From Hydractinia symbiolongicarpus (taxonomy: Eukaryota > Cnidaria > Hydrozoa > Anthoathecata > Hydractiniidae), in assembly GCF_029227915.1 (NCBI RefSeq), contig NC_079876.1:9798001-9862000 (forward strand): 64,000 bases of DNA, read 5' to 3'. This document shows, in pieces, positions 11,720 through 23,463 of the stretch. Within the stretch, counting starts at the first letter, position 1; each line of letters begins with the position of its first letter. A model generated the notes under the pieces. The model saw only the letters and a list, made by a program, of their open reading frames with translations. It did not search any database and was not told the DNA's origin. The position numbers and the translations under genes are program-made.

Positions 11720-13340
11720 CGCTAAATACATGTTGGTACGAATATGTGACCCAACGGTTGAAACTCAAACGGACTGACACCGTTAGAAAGTCAGTGAAAT
11801 GTAGTATTTGAAACTGTCTCTATTACTTTAGCGCGCGCTAATGTCTAGGATTGATCCCCCAGTAAAAAAAGACTTATTAATCTAAATTTTTAAATGAAGC
11901 GCTACCACAGCGCCCAGTGTAACCGCTGAATTCCGGCAATCATGTCAAACTAAGAAGAATGTTATTTTTTGCAGTCCAATTTTTTTCATTTATCACATTT
12001 ATCAGGTCACAGTTCAATTAAGTCCCACAGTCAATCATTTCACTGCTGAAAGCGATGCAACCTAGTAATATCAGATAAATATCGCTAAATACATGTTGGT
12101 ACGAATAGGTGACCTAACCGTTGTAACTTAAACGGACTGACATCGTTAGAAAGTCAATGAAATGTAGTTTTTGAAACTGTCGCTATTTCTTCAGCGCGCG
12201 ATAACGGCTAGGATTGGTCCCCCAGTAAAAAAAGACTTATTAATCTAAATTTTTAAATGAAGCGCTACCACAGCGCCCAGTGTAACCGCTGAATTCCGGC
12301 AATCATGTCTAATTAAGAAGAATGTTATTTTTTGGAGTCCAATTTTTTTCATTTATCACATTTATCAGGTCACACTTCAATTAAGTCCCACAGTCAATCG
12401 TTTCACTGCTGAAAGCGATGCAACCTAGTAATATCAGATAAATATCGCTAAATACATGTTGGTACGAATATGTGACCCAACGGTTGAAACTCAAACGGAC
12501 TGACACCGTTAGAAAGTCAGTGAAATGTAGTATTTGAAACTGTCTCTATTACTTCAGCGCACGCTTACGGCTAGAATTGGTCCCACAGTAAGAAATGACT
12601 CATTAATCTAAATTTTTAAAAGAAGTGCCACCACAGCGCCCAGTGTAATCGCTGAGTTCCGGCAATCATGTCAAATTAAGAAGAATGTTATTTCTTGGAA
12701 TCCAATTTTCTCATTTATCATATTTATCAGGTCACAGTCCAAAGTTAGTTCAGTTAAGTCCCACAGTCAATCGTTTTACTGTTAAAAGCGATGCAACCTA
12801 GTAATATCAGATAAATATCGCTAAATACATGTTGGTACGAATAGGTGACCCAACCGTTGTAACTCAAACGGACTGACATCGTTAGAAAGTCAATGAAATG
12901 TAGTTTTTGAAACTGTCGCTATTTCTTCAGCGCGCGATAACGGCTAGGATTGGTCCCCCAGTAAAAAAAGACTTATTAATCTAAATTTTTAAATGAAGCG
13001 CTACCACAGCGCCCAGTGTAACCGCTGAATTCCGGCAATCATGTCAAATTAAGAAGAATGTTATTTCTTGGAATCCAATTTTCTCATTTATCACATTTAT
13101 CAGGTCACAGTCCAAAGTTTGTTCAGTTAAGTCCCACAGTCAATCGTTTTACTGTTAAAAGCGATGCAACCTAGTAATATCAGATAAATATCGCTAAATA
13201 CATGTTGGTACGAATAGGTGACCCAACCGTTGTCACTCAAACGGACTGACATCGTTAGAAAGTCAATCAAATGTAGTTTTTGAAACTGTCGCTATTTCTT
13301 CAGCGCGCGATAACGGCTAGGATTGGTCCCCCAGTAATAA
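11720..13340 (+). repeat. Six-monomer repeat, copy 1 (2,219-bp offset)
   Basis: This block starts inside monomer 32 and covers monomers 33-36. Its class order is 363, 363, 373, 373 bp and is repeated exactly from 13,940 at an offset of 2,219-2,220 bp. Diagnostic shared marks are 'taatgtctaggattgatccc', 'cacacttcaattaag', 'gaagtgccacc' and 'gtcactcaaacgg'. Substitutions between copies are few but present, for example 'catgtctaatt' versus 'catttctaatt'. Similar monomers at 3341-4813 are in a different order. Confidence 0.78.
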
Positions 13341-13939
13341 ATGACTTATTAATCTAAATTTTTAATTGAAGCGCTACCACAGCGCCTAGTGTAATCGCTG
13401 AGTTTCGGCAGTCATGTCAAATTAAGAAGAATGTTATTTCTTGGAGTACAATTTTTTTCATTTATCACATTTATCAGGTCACAGTCCAAAGTTAGTTCAA
13501 TTAAGTCCCACAGTCAATCGTTTCACTGCTAAAAGCGATGCAACCTACTAATATCACTTAAATATCGCTAAATACATGTTGGTACGAATATGTGACCCAA
13601 CCGTTGAAACTCAAACGGACTGACACCGCTACAAAGTCAATGAAATGTAGTTTTTGAAACTATCGCTATTTCTTCAGCGCGCAATAACGGATAGGATTGG
13701 TCCCACAATAAAAAATGACTTATTTATCTAAATTTTTAAATGGAGCGCTACCACAGCGCCCAGTATAATCTCTGAGTTCCGGCAATCACGTCAAATTAAG
13801 AAGAATGTTATTTCTTGGAGTCCAATTGTCTCATTTATCATATTTATCAGGTCGCAGTCCAAAGTTAGTTCAATTAAGTCCCACAGTTAATCGTTTCATT
13901 GTTAAAAGCGATGCAACCTAGTAATATCAGAAAAACATC

Positions 13940-15559
13940 GCTGAATACATGTTGGTACGAATATGTGACCCAACGGTTGAAACTCAAACGGACTGACACC
14001 GTTAGAAAGTCAGTGAAATGTAGTATTTGAAACTGTCTCTATTACTTTAGCGCGCGCTAATGTCTAGGATTGATCCCCCAGTAAAAAAAGACTTATTAAT
14101 CTAAATTTTTAAATGAAGCGCTACCACAGCGCCCAGTGTAACCGCTGAATTCCGGCAATCATGTCAAATTAAGAAGAATGTTATTTTTTGGAGTCCAATT
14201 TTTTTCATTTATCACATTTATCAGGTCACAGTTCAATTAAGTCCCAAAGTCAATTGTTTCACTGCTGAAAGCGATGCAACCTAGTAATATCAGATAAATA
14301 TCGCTAAATACATGTTGGTACGAATAGGTGACCTAACCGTTGTAACTCAAACGGACTGACATTGTTTAAAAGTCAATGAAATGTAGTTTTTGAAACTGTC
14401 GCTATTTCTTCAGCGCGCGATAACGGCTAGGATTGGTCCCCCAGTAAAAAAAGACTAATTAATCTAAATTTTTAAATGAAGCGCTACCACAGCGCCCAGT
14501 ATAACCGCTGAATTCCGGCAATCATTTCTAATTAAGAAAAATGTTATTTTTTGGAGTCCAATTTTTTTAATTTATCACATTTATCAAGTCACACTTCAAT
14601 TAAGTCTCACAGTCAATCGTTTCACTGCTGAAAGCGATGCAACCTAGTAATATCAGATAAATATCGCTAAATACATGTTGGTACGAATATGTGACCCAAC
14701 GGTTGAAACTCAAACGGACTGACACCGTTAGAAAGTCAGTGAAATGTAGTATTTGAAACTGTCTCTATTACTTCAGCGCACGCTTACGGCTAGGATTGGT
14801 CCCACAGTAAGAAATGACTCATTAATCTAATTTTTTAAAAGAAGTGCCACCACAGCGCCCAGTGTAATCGCTGAGTTCCGGCAATCATGTCAAATTAAGA
14901 AGAATGTTATTTCTTGGAATCCAATTTTCTCATTTATCATATTTATCAGGTCACAGTCCAAAGTCAGTTCAGTTAAGTCCCACAGTCAATCGTTTTACTG
15001 TTAAAAGCGATGCAACCTAGTAATATCAGATAAATATCGCTAAATACATGTTGGTACGAATAGGTGACCCAACCGTTGTAACTCAAACGGACTGACATCG
15101 TTAGAAAGTCAATGAAATGTAGTTTTTGAAACTATCGCTATTTCTTCAGCGCGCGATAACGGCTAGGATTGGTCCCCCAGTAAAAAAAGACTTATTAATC
15201 TAAATTTTTAAATGAAGCGCTACCACAGCGCCCAGTGTAACCGCTGAATTCCGGCAATCATGTCAAATTAAGAAGAATGTTATTTCTTGGAATCCAATTT
15301 TCTCATTTATCACATTTATCAGGTCACAGTCCAAAGTTAGTTCAGTTAAGTCCCACAGTCAATCGTTTTACTATTAAAAGCGATGCAACCTAGTAATATC
15401 AGATAATTATCACTAAATACATGTTGGTACGAATAGGTGACCCAACCGTTGTCACTCAAACGGACTGACATCGTTAGAAAGTCAATCAAATGTAGTTTTT
15501 GAAACTGTCGCTATTTCTTCAGCGCGCGATAACGGCTAGGATTGGTCCCCCAGTAAAAA
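13940..15559 (+). repeat. Six-monomer repeat, copy 2
   Basis: This is the second copy of the block at 11,720-13,340. The unit between the copies (13340-13713, with 'cctagtg' and 'tttcggcagtc') and the first part of the next are not duplicated at this offset. The visible similarity is therefore 1.6 kb of a 2.2-kb period. Past 15,559 the array changes class, to the unit with 'ggaaatcaag' and then one with 'tttttatcctaattttt'. Confidence 0.76.
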
Positions 15560-16262
15560 ATGACTTATTAATCTAAATTTTTAAATGAAGCGCTACCACA
15601 GCGCCCAGTGTAATCGCTGAGTTCCGGAAATCAAGTCAAATTAAGAAGAATGTTATTTCTTGGAGTCCAATTTTTTTCATTTATCACATTTATCAAGTCA
15701 CAGTCCAAAGTTAGTTCAATTAAGTCCCACAGTCAATCGTTTCACTGCTGAAAGCGATGCAACCTAGTAATATCAGATAAATATCGCTAAATACATGTTG
15801 GTACGAATATGTGACCCAACGGTTGAAACTCAAACGGACTGACACCGTTAGAAAGTCAGTGAAATGTAGTATTTGAAACTGTCTCTATTACTTTAGCGCG
15901 CGCTAACGTCTAGGATTGATCCCACAGTACAAAATGACTTTTTTATCCTAATTTTTAATTGAAGCGCTACCACAGCGCCTAGTGTAATCGCTGAGTTTCG
16001 GCAGTCATGTCAAATAAAGAAGAATGTTATTTCTTGGAGTCCAATTGTCTCACTTTTACATTTTTAAGGTCACAGTCCATAATCAGTTCAATTAAGTCCC
16101 ACAGTTAATTGTTTCACTGTTAAAAGCGATGCAACGTAGTAATATCAGATAAATATCGCTAAATACATGTTGGTACGAATATGTGACCCAACCGCTGTAA
16201 CTCAAACGGACTGACACCGCTACAAAGTCAATGAAATGTAGTTTTTGAAACTATCGCTATTT

Positions 16263-17382
16263 CTTCAGCGCGCGCTAACGGCTAGGATTGGTCTCACAGT
16301 AAAGAATGGCTTATTTATTTAAATTTTTAAATAAAGCCCTACCACAGCGCCCAGTGTAATCGCTGAGTTCCGCCAATCATGTCAAATTAAGAAGAATGTT
16401 ATTTCTTGGAGTCCAATTTTTTTCATTTATCACATTTATCAGGTCACAGTCCAAAGTTAGTTCAATTAAGTCCCACATCAATCGTTTCACCGCTAAAAGC
16501 GATGCAACCTAGTAATATCAGAAAAATATCGCTAAATACATGTTGGTACGAATATGTGACCCAACCGTAATAACTCAAACGGACTTACACCGTTAGAAAG
16601 TCAATGAAATTTAGTTTTAGAAACTATCGCTATTTCTTCATCGCGCGATAACGGCTAGGATTGGTCCCACAGTAAAAATTGACTTATTTATCTAAATTTT
16701 TAAATGAAGCGCTACCACAGCGCCCAGTGTAAGCGCTGAGTTTCGGCAATCGTGTCAAATTAAGAAGAATGTTATTTCTTGGAGTCCAATTGTCTCACTT
16801 ATAACATTTATAAGGTCACAGTCCAAAGTTAGTTCAATTAAGTCCCACAGTTAATCGTTTCATTGTTAAAAGCGATGCAACCTAGTAATATCAGAAAAAC
16901 TTCGCTAAGTACATGTTGGTACGAATAGGTGACCCAACCGTTGTAACTCAAACGGACTGACATCGTTAGAAAGTCAATGAAATGTAGCTTTTGAAATTGT
17001 CGCTATTTCTTCAGTGCGCGATAACGGCTAGAATTGGTCCCACAGTAAAAAATGACTTATTAATCTAAATTTTTAAATGAAGCGCAACCACAGCGCCCAG
17101 TGTAATCGCTGAGTTCCGGCAATCATGTCAAATTAAGAAGAATGTTATTTCTTGGAGTCCAATTTTTTTCATTTATCACATTTATCAAGTCACAGTCCAA
17201 AGTTAGTTCAATTAAGTCCCACAGTCAATCGTTTCACTGCTGAAAGCGATGCAACCTAGTAATATCAGATAAATATCGCTAAATACATGTTGGTACGAAT
17301 ATGTGACCCAACCGTTGAAACTCAAACGGACTGACACCGTTAGAAAGTCAGTGAAATGTAGTATTTGAAACTGTCTATATTA
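16263..17382 (+). repeat. Exact three-monomer tandem duplication, copy 1 (1,120 bp)
   Basis: Comparing this stretch with 17,383-18,502 line by line I found no difference over 1,120 bp. The identity continues another 70 bases (17,383-17,452 versus 18,503-18,572). It ends where 'aaataaagccct' is replaced by 'aaatgaagcggt'. The copies share rare private marks: 'cccacatcaatcg' (one base missing), 'ggacttacacc', 'agttttagaaac', 'gcgcaacc' and 'ctgtctatatt'. The repeat crosses unit boundaries at about unit position 333. It is either a very recent unequal exchange or an assembly duplication. Confidence 0.92.
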
Positions 17383-18502
17383 CTTCAGCGCGCGCTAACG
17401 GCTAGGATTGGTCTCACAGTAAAGAATGGCTTATTTATTTAAATTTTTAAATAAAGCCCTACCACAGCGCCCAGTGTAATCGCTGAGTTCCGCCAATCAT
17501 GTCAAATTAAGAAGAATGTTATTTCTTGGAGTCCAATTTTTTTCATTTATCACATTTATCAGGTCACAGTCCAAAGTTAGTTCAATTAAGTCCCACATCA
17601 ATCGTTTCACCGCTAAAAGCGATGCAACCTAGTAATATCAGAAAAATATCGCTAAATACATGTTGGTACGAATATGTGACCCAACCGTAATAACTCAAAC
17701 GGACTTACACCGTTAGAAAGTCAATGAAATTTAGTTTTAGAAACTATCGCTATTTCTTCATCGCGCGATAACGGCTAGGATTGGTCCCACAGTAAAAATT
17801 GACTTATTTATCTAAATTTTTAAATGAAGCGCTACCACAGCGCCCAGTGTAAGCGCTGAGTTTCGGCAATCGTGTCAAATTAAGAAGAATGTTATTTCTT
17901 GGAGTCCAATTGTCTCACTTATAACATTTATAAGGTCACAGTCCAAAGTTAGTTCAATTAAGTCCCACAGTTAATCGTTTCATTGTTAAAAGCGATGCAA
18001 CCTAGTAATATCAGAAAAACTTCGCTAAGTACATGTTGGTACGAATAGGTGACCCAACCGTTGTAACTCAAACGGACTGACATCGTTAGAAAGTCAATGA
18101 AATGTAGCTTTTGAAATTGTCGCTATTTCTTCAGTGCGCGATAACGGCTAGAATTGGTCCCACAGTAAAAAATGACTTATTAATCTAAATTTTTAAATGA
18201 AGCGCAACCACAGCGCCCAGTGTAATCGCTGAGTTCCGGCAATCATGTCAAATTAAGAAGAATGTTATTTCTTGGAGTCCAATTTTTTTCATTTATCACA
18301 TTTATCAAGTCACAGTCCAAAGTTAGTTCAATTAAGTCCCACAGTCAATCGTTTCACTGCTGAAAGCGATGCAACCTAGTAATATCAGATAAATATCGCT
18401 AAATACATGTTGGTACGAATATGTGACCCAACCGTTGAAACTCAAACGGACTGACACCGTTAGAAAGTCAGTGAAATGTAGTATTTGAAACTGTCTATAT
18501 TA
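17383..18502 (+). repeat. Exact three-monomer tandem duplication, copy 2 (1,120 bp)
   Basis: This is the second identical copy, immediately adjacent to the first. The crossover must lie in the 70-bp interval of extra identity that covers the end of one monomer and the first 28 bases of the next (17,383-17,452 or its partner). Downstream, the unit at 18545 keeps the start of this class ('aatggcttatttattt') and then changes to 'gaagcggtaccacagcgcccgg', marking the next duplicated group. Confidence 0.92.
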
Positions 18503-19087
18503 CTTCAGCGCGCGCTAACGGCTAGGATTGGTCTCACAGTAAAGAATGGCTTATTTATTTAAATTTTTAAATGAAGCGGTACCACAGCGCCCGGTATAAT
18601 CGCTGAGTTCCGGCAATCACGTAAAATTAAGAAGAATGTTATTTCTTGGAGTCCAATTGTCTCATTTATCATATTTATCAGGTCGCAGTCCAAAGTTAGT
18701 TCAATTAAGTCCCACAGTTAATCGTTTCATTGTTAAAAGCGATGCAACCTAGTAATATCAGAAAAACATCGCTAAATACATGTTGGTACGAATAGGTGAC
18801 CCAACCGTTGTAACTCAAACGGACTGACATCGTTAGAAAGTCAATGAAATGTAGTTTTTGAGACTGTCGCTATTTCTTCAGCGCTCGATAACGGCTAGGA
18901 TTGGTCCCACAGTAAAAAATGACTTATTAATCTAAATTTTTAAATGAAGCGCTACCACAGCGCCCAGTGTAATCGCTGAGTTCCGGCAATCATGTCAAAT
19001 TAAGAAGAATGTTATTTCTTGGAGTCCAATTTTTTTCATTTTTCACATTTATCAAGTCACAGTCCAAAGTTAGTCCAATTAAGTCCC
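18503..19087 (+). repeat. Partial three-monomer repeat, copy 1 (1,116-bp offset)
   Basis: The unit at 18545 and the first half of the next match the stretch from 19,619 at a 1,116-bp offset. Shared marks are 'aatggcttattta', 'gcggtaccacagcgcccggtataatc', 'cacgtaaaatt', 'gagactgtcgc' and 'cattttt' in the T-rich segment. The spacing is 1,116 rather than 1,120 because the intervening unit belongs to the 4-bp-deletion class. Differences are few ('aagaagaatg' versus 'aagaacaatg', 'catatttatc' versus 'cataattatc'). Confidence 0.72.
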
Positions 19088-19286
19088 ACAGTCAATCGTT
19101 TCACTGCTGAAAGCAATGCAACCTAGTAATATCAGATAAATATCACTAAATACATGTTGGTACGAATGACCCAACTGTTGTAACTCAAACGGACTGACAC
19201 CGTTAGAAAGTCAATGAAATGTAGTTTTTGAAACTATCGCTATTTCTTCAGAGCGCGATAACGGCTAGGATTGGTCCCACATTAAA
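18918..19286 (+). repeat. Monomer class with 4-bp deletion (368-369 bp), first example
   Basis: After the conserved box the usual 'cgaataggtgaccc' or 'cgaatatgtgaccc' is shortened to 'cgaatgaccc'. Members start at 18918, 20408, 21899, 23017, 23758, 24876, 26364, 27482, 28970, 30833, 35660, 41594, 49053, 52406, 57624 and 59856. The member at 30833 reads 'cgaatgacataaaacc', with two extra bases. None occurs before 18.9 kb. In the right-hand repeats this class occupies the 'P' position, just before the Q-R-A monomers. Confidence 0.86.
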
Positions 19287-19618
19287 AATGACTTATTAAT
19301 CTAAATTTTTAAATGAAGCGCTACTACAGCGCCCAGTGTAATCGCTGAGTTCTGCCTATCATGTCAAATTAAGAAGAATGTTATTTCTTGGAGTCCAATT
19401 TTTTTGATTTATCACATTTATCAGGTCACAGTCCAAAGTTAGTTCAATTAAGTCCCACAGTCAATCGTTTCACTGCTGAAAGCGATGCAACCTAGTAATA
19501 ACAGATAAATATCGCTAAATACATGTTGGTACGAATATGTGACCCAACCGTTGAAACTCAAACGGACTAACACCGTTAGAAAGTCAGTGAAATGTAGTAT
19601 TTGAAACTGTCTATATTA

Positions 19619-20203
19619 CTTCAGCGCGCGCTAACGGCTAGGATTGGTCTCACAGTAAAGAATGGCTTATTTATCTAAATTTTTAAATGAAGCGGTACCA
19701 CAGCGCCCGGTATAATCGCTGAGTTCCGGCAATCACGTAAAATTAAGAACAATGTTATTTCTTGGAGTCCAATTGTCTCATTTATCATAATTATCAGGTC
19801 GCAGTCCAAAGTTAGTTCAATTAAGTCCCACAGTTAATCGTTTCATTGTTAAAAGCGATGCAACCTAGTAATATCAGAAAAACATCGCTAAATACATGTT
19901 GGTACGAATAGGTGACCCAACCGTTGTAACTCAAACGGACTGACATCGTTAGAAAGTCAATGAAATGTAGTTTTTGAGACTGTCGCTATTTCTTCAGCGC
20001 GCGATAACGGCTAGGATTGGTCCCACAGTAAAAAATGACTTATTAATCTAAATTTTTAAATGAAGCGCTACCACAGCGCCCAGTGTAATCGCTGAGTTCC
20101 GGCAATCATGTCAAATTAAGAAGAATGTTATTTCTTGGAGTCCAATTTTTTTCATTTTTCACATTTATCAAGTCACAGTCCAAAGTTAGTCCAATTAAGT
20201 CCC
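19619..20203 (+). repeat. Partial three-monomer repeat, copy 2
   Basis: This is the partner of 18,503-19,087. Its last unit (20034) is chimeric. The 5' half matches the unit at 18918 ('cattttt', 'agtccaattaag'). From 'cccacagttaatcgtttcattg' onward it matches the units at 18545 and 19661. The switch is near unit position 170. Confidence 0.7.
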
Positions 20204-20570
20204 ACAGTTAATCGTTTCATTGTTAAAAGCGATGCAACCTAGTAATATCAGAAAAACATCGCTAAATACATGTTGGTACGAATAGGTGACCCAACCGTTG
20301 TAACTCAAACGGACTGACATCGTTAGAAAGTCAATGAAATGTAGTTTTTGAGACTGTCGCTATTTCTTCAGCGCGCGATAACAGCTAGGATTGGTCCCAC
20401 AGTAAAAAATGACTTATTAATCTAAATTTTTAAATGAAGCGCTACCACAGCGCCCAGTGTAATCTCTGAGTTCCGGCAATCATGTCAAACTAAGAATAAT
20501 GTTATTTCTTGGAGTACAATTTTTTTCATTTATCACATTTATCAGGTCACAGTCCAAAGTTAGTTCAATT

Positions 20571-21698
20571 AAGTCCCACAGTCAATCGTTTCACTGCTGA
20601 AAGCGATGCAACCTAGTAATATCAGATAAATATCACTAAATACATGTTGGTACGAATGACCCAACCGTTGTAACTCAAACGGACTGACACCGTTAGAAAG
20701 TCAATGAAATGTAGTTTTTGAAACTATCGCTATTTCTTCAGCGCGCGATAACGGCTAGGATTGGTCCCACAGTAAAAATGACTTATTAATCTAAATTCTT
20801 AAATGAAGCGCTACCACAGCGCCCAGTGTAATCGCTGAGTTCTGCCAATCATGTCAAATTAAGAAGAATGTTATTTCTTGGAGTCCAATTTTTTTCATTT
20901 ATCACATTTATCAGGTCACAGTCCAAAGTTAGTTCAATTAAGTCCCACAGTCAATCGTTTCACTGCTAAAAGCGATGCAACCTAGTAATATCAGAAAAAT
21001 ATCGCTAAATACATGTTGGTACGAATATGTGACCCAACCGTAATAACTCAAACGGACTGACACCGTTAGAAAGTCAATGAAATTTAGTTTTTGAAACTAT
21101 CGCTATTTCTTCAGCGCGCAATAACGGCTAGGATTGGTCCCGCAGTAAAAAAATTGACTTATTTATCTAAATTTTTAAATGAAGCGCTACCACAGCGCCC
21201 AGTGTAAGCGCTGAGTTTCGGCAATCGTGTCAAATTAAGAAGAATGTTATTTCTTGGACTCCAATTGTCTCACTTATAACATTTATAAGGTCACAGTCCA
21301 AAGTTAGTTCAATTAAGTCCTACAGTTAATCGTTTCATTGTTAAAAGCGATGCAACCTAGTAATATCAGAAAAACTTCGCTAAGTACATGTTGGTACGAA
21401 TAGGTGACCCAACCGTTGTAACTCAAACGGACTGACATCGTTAGAAAGTCAATGAAATGTAGCTTTTGAAATTGTCGCTATTTCTTCAGTGCGCGATAAC
21501 GGCTAGAATTGGTCCCACAGTAAAAAATGACTTATTAATCTAAATTTTTAAATGAAGCGCTACCACAGCGCCCCGTGTAATCGCTGAGTTCCGGCAATCA
21601 TATCAAATTAAGAAGAATGTTATTTCTTGGAGTCCAATTGTCTCATTTATCATATTTATCAGGTCGCAGTCCAAAGTTAGTTCAATTAAGTCCCACAG
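20571..21698 (+). repeat. Four-monomer repeat, copy 1 (1,491 bp)
   Basis: This stretch matches 22,062-23,189 at a constant 1,491-bp offset. Class order is the 3' half of a 4-bp-deletion unit, a 376-bp unit, the 'gtgtaagcgctgagtttcggcaatcg' unit and the 'gccccgtg' unit. It ends where 'cccacagttaatcg' is replaced by 'cccacagtcaatcg' in the partner. Only scattered changes separate the copies ('cgcgcaataacgg' versus 'cgcgcgataacgg', 'aaattcttaaatg' versus 'aaatttttaaatg'). Confidence 0.8.
20777..21152 (+). repeat. 376-bp monomer class (long A-run)
   Basis: This class ends 'cccgcagt' followed by seven A and 'ttgactt', giving 376 bp, the longest spacing in the window. Members start at 20777, 22268, 24127 and 26733, always directly after a 4-bp-deletion unit. 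Later relatives at 25617, 28223, 29339, 30086, 31203 and 36028 keep 'gcagt' but with a shorter A-run. The A-run length therefore helps order the copies. Confidence 0.75.
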
Positions 21699-23463
21699 TT
21701 AATCGTTTCATTGTTAAAAGCGATGCAACCTAGTAATATCAGAAAAACATCGCTAAATACATGTTGGTACGAATAGGTGACCCAACCGTTGTAACTCAAA
21801 CGGACTGACATCGTTAGAAAGTCAATGAAATGTAATTTTTGAGACTGTCGCTATTTCTTCAGCGCGCGATAACGGCTGGGATTGGTCCCACAGTAAAAAA
21901 TGACTTATTAATCTAAATTTTTAAATGAAGCGCTACCACAGCGCCCAGTGTAATCGCTGAGTTCCGGCAATCATGTCAAATTAAGAAGAATGTTATTTCT
22001 TGGAGTCCAATTTTTTTCATTTTTCACATTTATCAAGTCACAGTCCAAAGTTAGTCCAATTAAGTCCCACAGTCAATCGTTTCGCTGCTGAAAGCGATGC
22101 AACCTAGTAATATCAGATAAATATCACTAAATACATGTTGGTACGAATGACCCAACCGTTGTAACTCAAACGGACTGACACCGTTAGAAAGTCAATGAAA
22201 TGTAGTTTTTGAAACTATCGCTATTTCTTCAGCGCGCGATAACGGCTAGGATTGGTCCCACAGTAAAAATGACTTATTAATCTAAATTTTTAAATGAAGC
22301 GCTACCACAGCGCCCAGTGTAATCGCTGAGTTCTGCCAATCATGTCAAATTAAGAAGAATGTTATTTCTTGGAGTCCAATTTTTTTCATTTATCACATTT
22401 ATCAGGTCACAGTCCAAAGTTAGTTCAATTAAGTCCCACAGTCAATCGTTTCACTGCTAAAAGCGATGCAACCTAGTAATATCAGAAAAATATCGCTAAA
22501 TACATGTTGGTACGAATATGTGACCCAACCGTAATAACTCAAACGGACTGACACCGTTAGAAAGTCAATGAAATTTAGTTTTTGAAACTATCGCTATTTC
22601 TTCAGCGCGCGATAACGGCTAGGATTGGTCCCGCAGTAAAAAAATTGACTTATTTATCTAAATTTTTAAATGAAGCGCTACCACAGCGCCCAGTGTAAGC
22701 GCTGAGTTTCGGCAATCGTGTCAAATTAAGAAGAATGTTATTTCTTGGACTCCAATTGTCTCACTTATAACATTTATAAGGTCACAGTCCAAAGTTAGTT
22801 CAATTAAGTCCTACAGTTAATCGTTTCATTGTTAAAAGCGATGCAACCTAGTAATATCAGAAAAACTTCGCTAAGTACATGTTGGTACGAATAGGTGACC
22901 CAACCGTTGTAACTCAAACGGACTGACATCGTTAGAAAGTCAATGAAATGTAGCTTTTGAAATTGTCGCTATTTCTTCAGTGCGCGATAACGGCTAGAAT
23001 TGGTCCCACAGTAAAAAATGACTTATTAATCTAAATTTTTAAATGAAGCGCTACCACAGCGCCCCGTGTAATCGCTGAGTTCCGGCAATCATGTCAAATT
23101 AAGAAGAATGTTATTTCTTGGAGTCCAATTGTCTCATTTATCATATTTATCAGGTCGCAGTCCAAAGTTAGTTCAATTAAGTCCCACAGTCAATCGTTTC
23201 ATTGTTAAAAGCGATGCAACCTAGTAATATCTGAAAAATATCGATAAATACATGTTGGTACGAATGACCCAACCGTTGTAACTCAAACGGACTGACACCG
23301 TTAGAAAGTCAATAAAATGTAGTTTTTGAAACTATCGCTATTTCTTCAGCGCGCGATAACAGCTAGGATTGGTCCCACAGTAAAAATGACTTATTAATCT
23401 AAATTTTTAAATGAAGCGCTACCACAGCGCCTAATGTAATCGCTGAGTTCCGCCAATCATGTC
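21605..23463 (+). repeat. Five-monomer tandem repeat, copy 1 (1,859 bp)
   Basis: This stretch matches 23,464-25,322 at a constant 1,859-bp offset, and the match runs on to about 25,349. Shared marks include 'gtaatttttgagactg', 'ggctgggattgg', 'agtccaattaag', the 376-bp unit, 'tcttggactccaattg', and the 'atatctgaaaaatatcgataaatac' unit. I noted only a handful of differences, such as 'tttcgctgctg' versus 'tttcactgctg' and 'ggtcccgcag' versus 'ggccccgcag'. This near-identity points to a recent tandem duplication. Confidence 0.85.
22062..23189 (+). repeat. Four-monomer repeat, copy 2
   Basis: This is the second copy of the 1,491-bp unit. It lies wholly inside the first copy of the five-monomer repeat (21,605-23,463), so the four-monomer duplication came first and was then copied as part of a larger block. 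Confidence 0.78.

Larger units (their letters stand above)
1..16304 (+). repeat. Left domain: monomers 1-44, mixed six-monomer-type array
   Basis: Unit starts: 1, 374, 748, 1122, 1485, 1858, 2231, 2605, 2968, 3341, 3704, 4078, 4441, 4814, 5188, 5561, 5935, 6309, 6683, 7056, 7419, 7792, 8165, 8528, 8901, 9275, 9638, 10011, 10384, 10758, 11121, 11494, 11868, 12231, 12594, 12967, 13340, 13714, 14087, 14450, 14813, 15186, 15559, 15933. The domain holds 12 of the 17 monomers with the 11-bp deletion and none with the 4-bp deletion. Neighbouring units differ clearly, but related runs return at offsets of 2,219 bp (six units) and 8,153 bp (22 units). Paralogous blocks here look about 98% identical by eye, less homogeneous than the right side, so this side appears older or less recently amplified. 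No sequence other than satellite was seen. Confidence 0.9.

Noticed and set aside
23017-23384. aataaa motifs ('caataaaatg', 'caataaag') as polyadenylation signals
   Set aside because: They arise from single class-specific substitutions in an AT-rich repeat, with no coding or transcript context.
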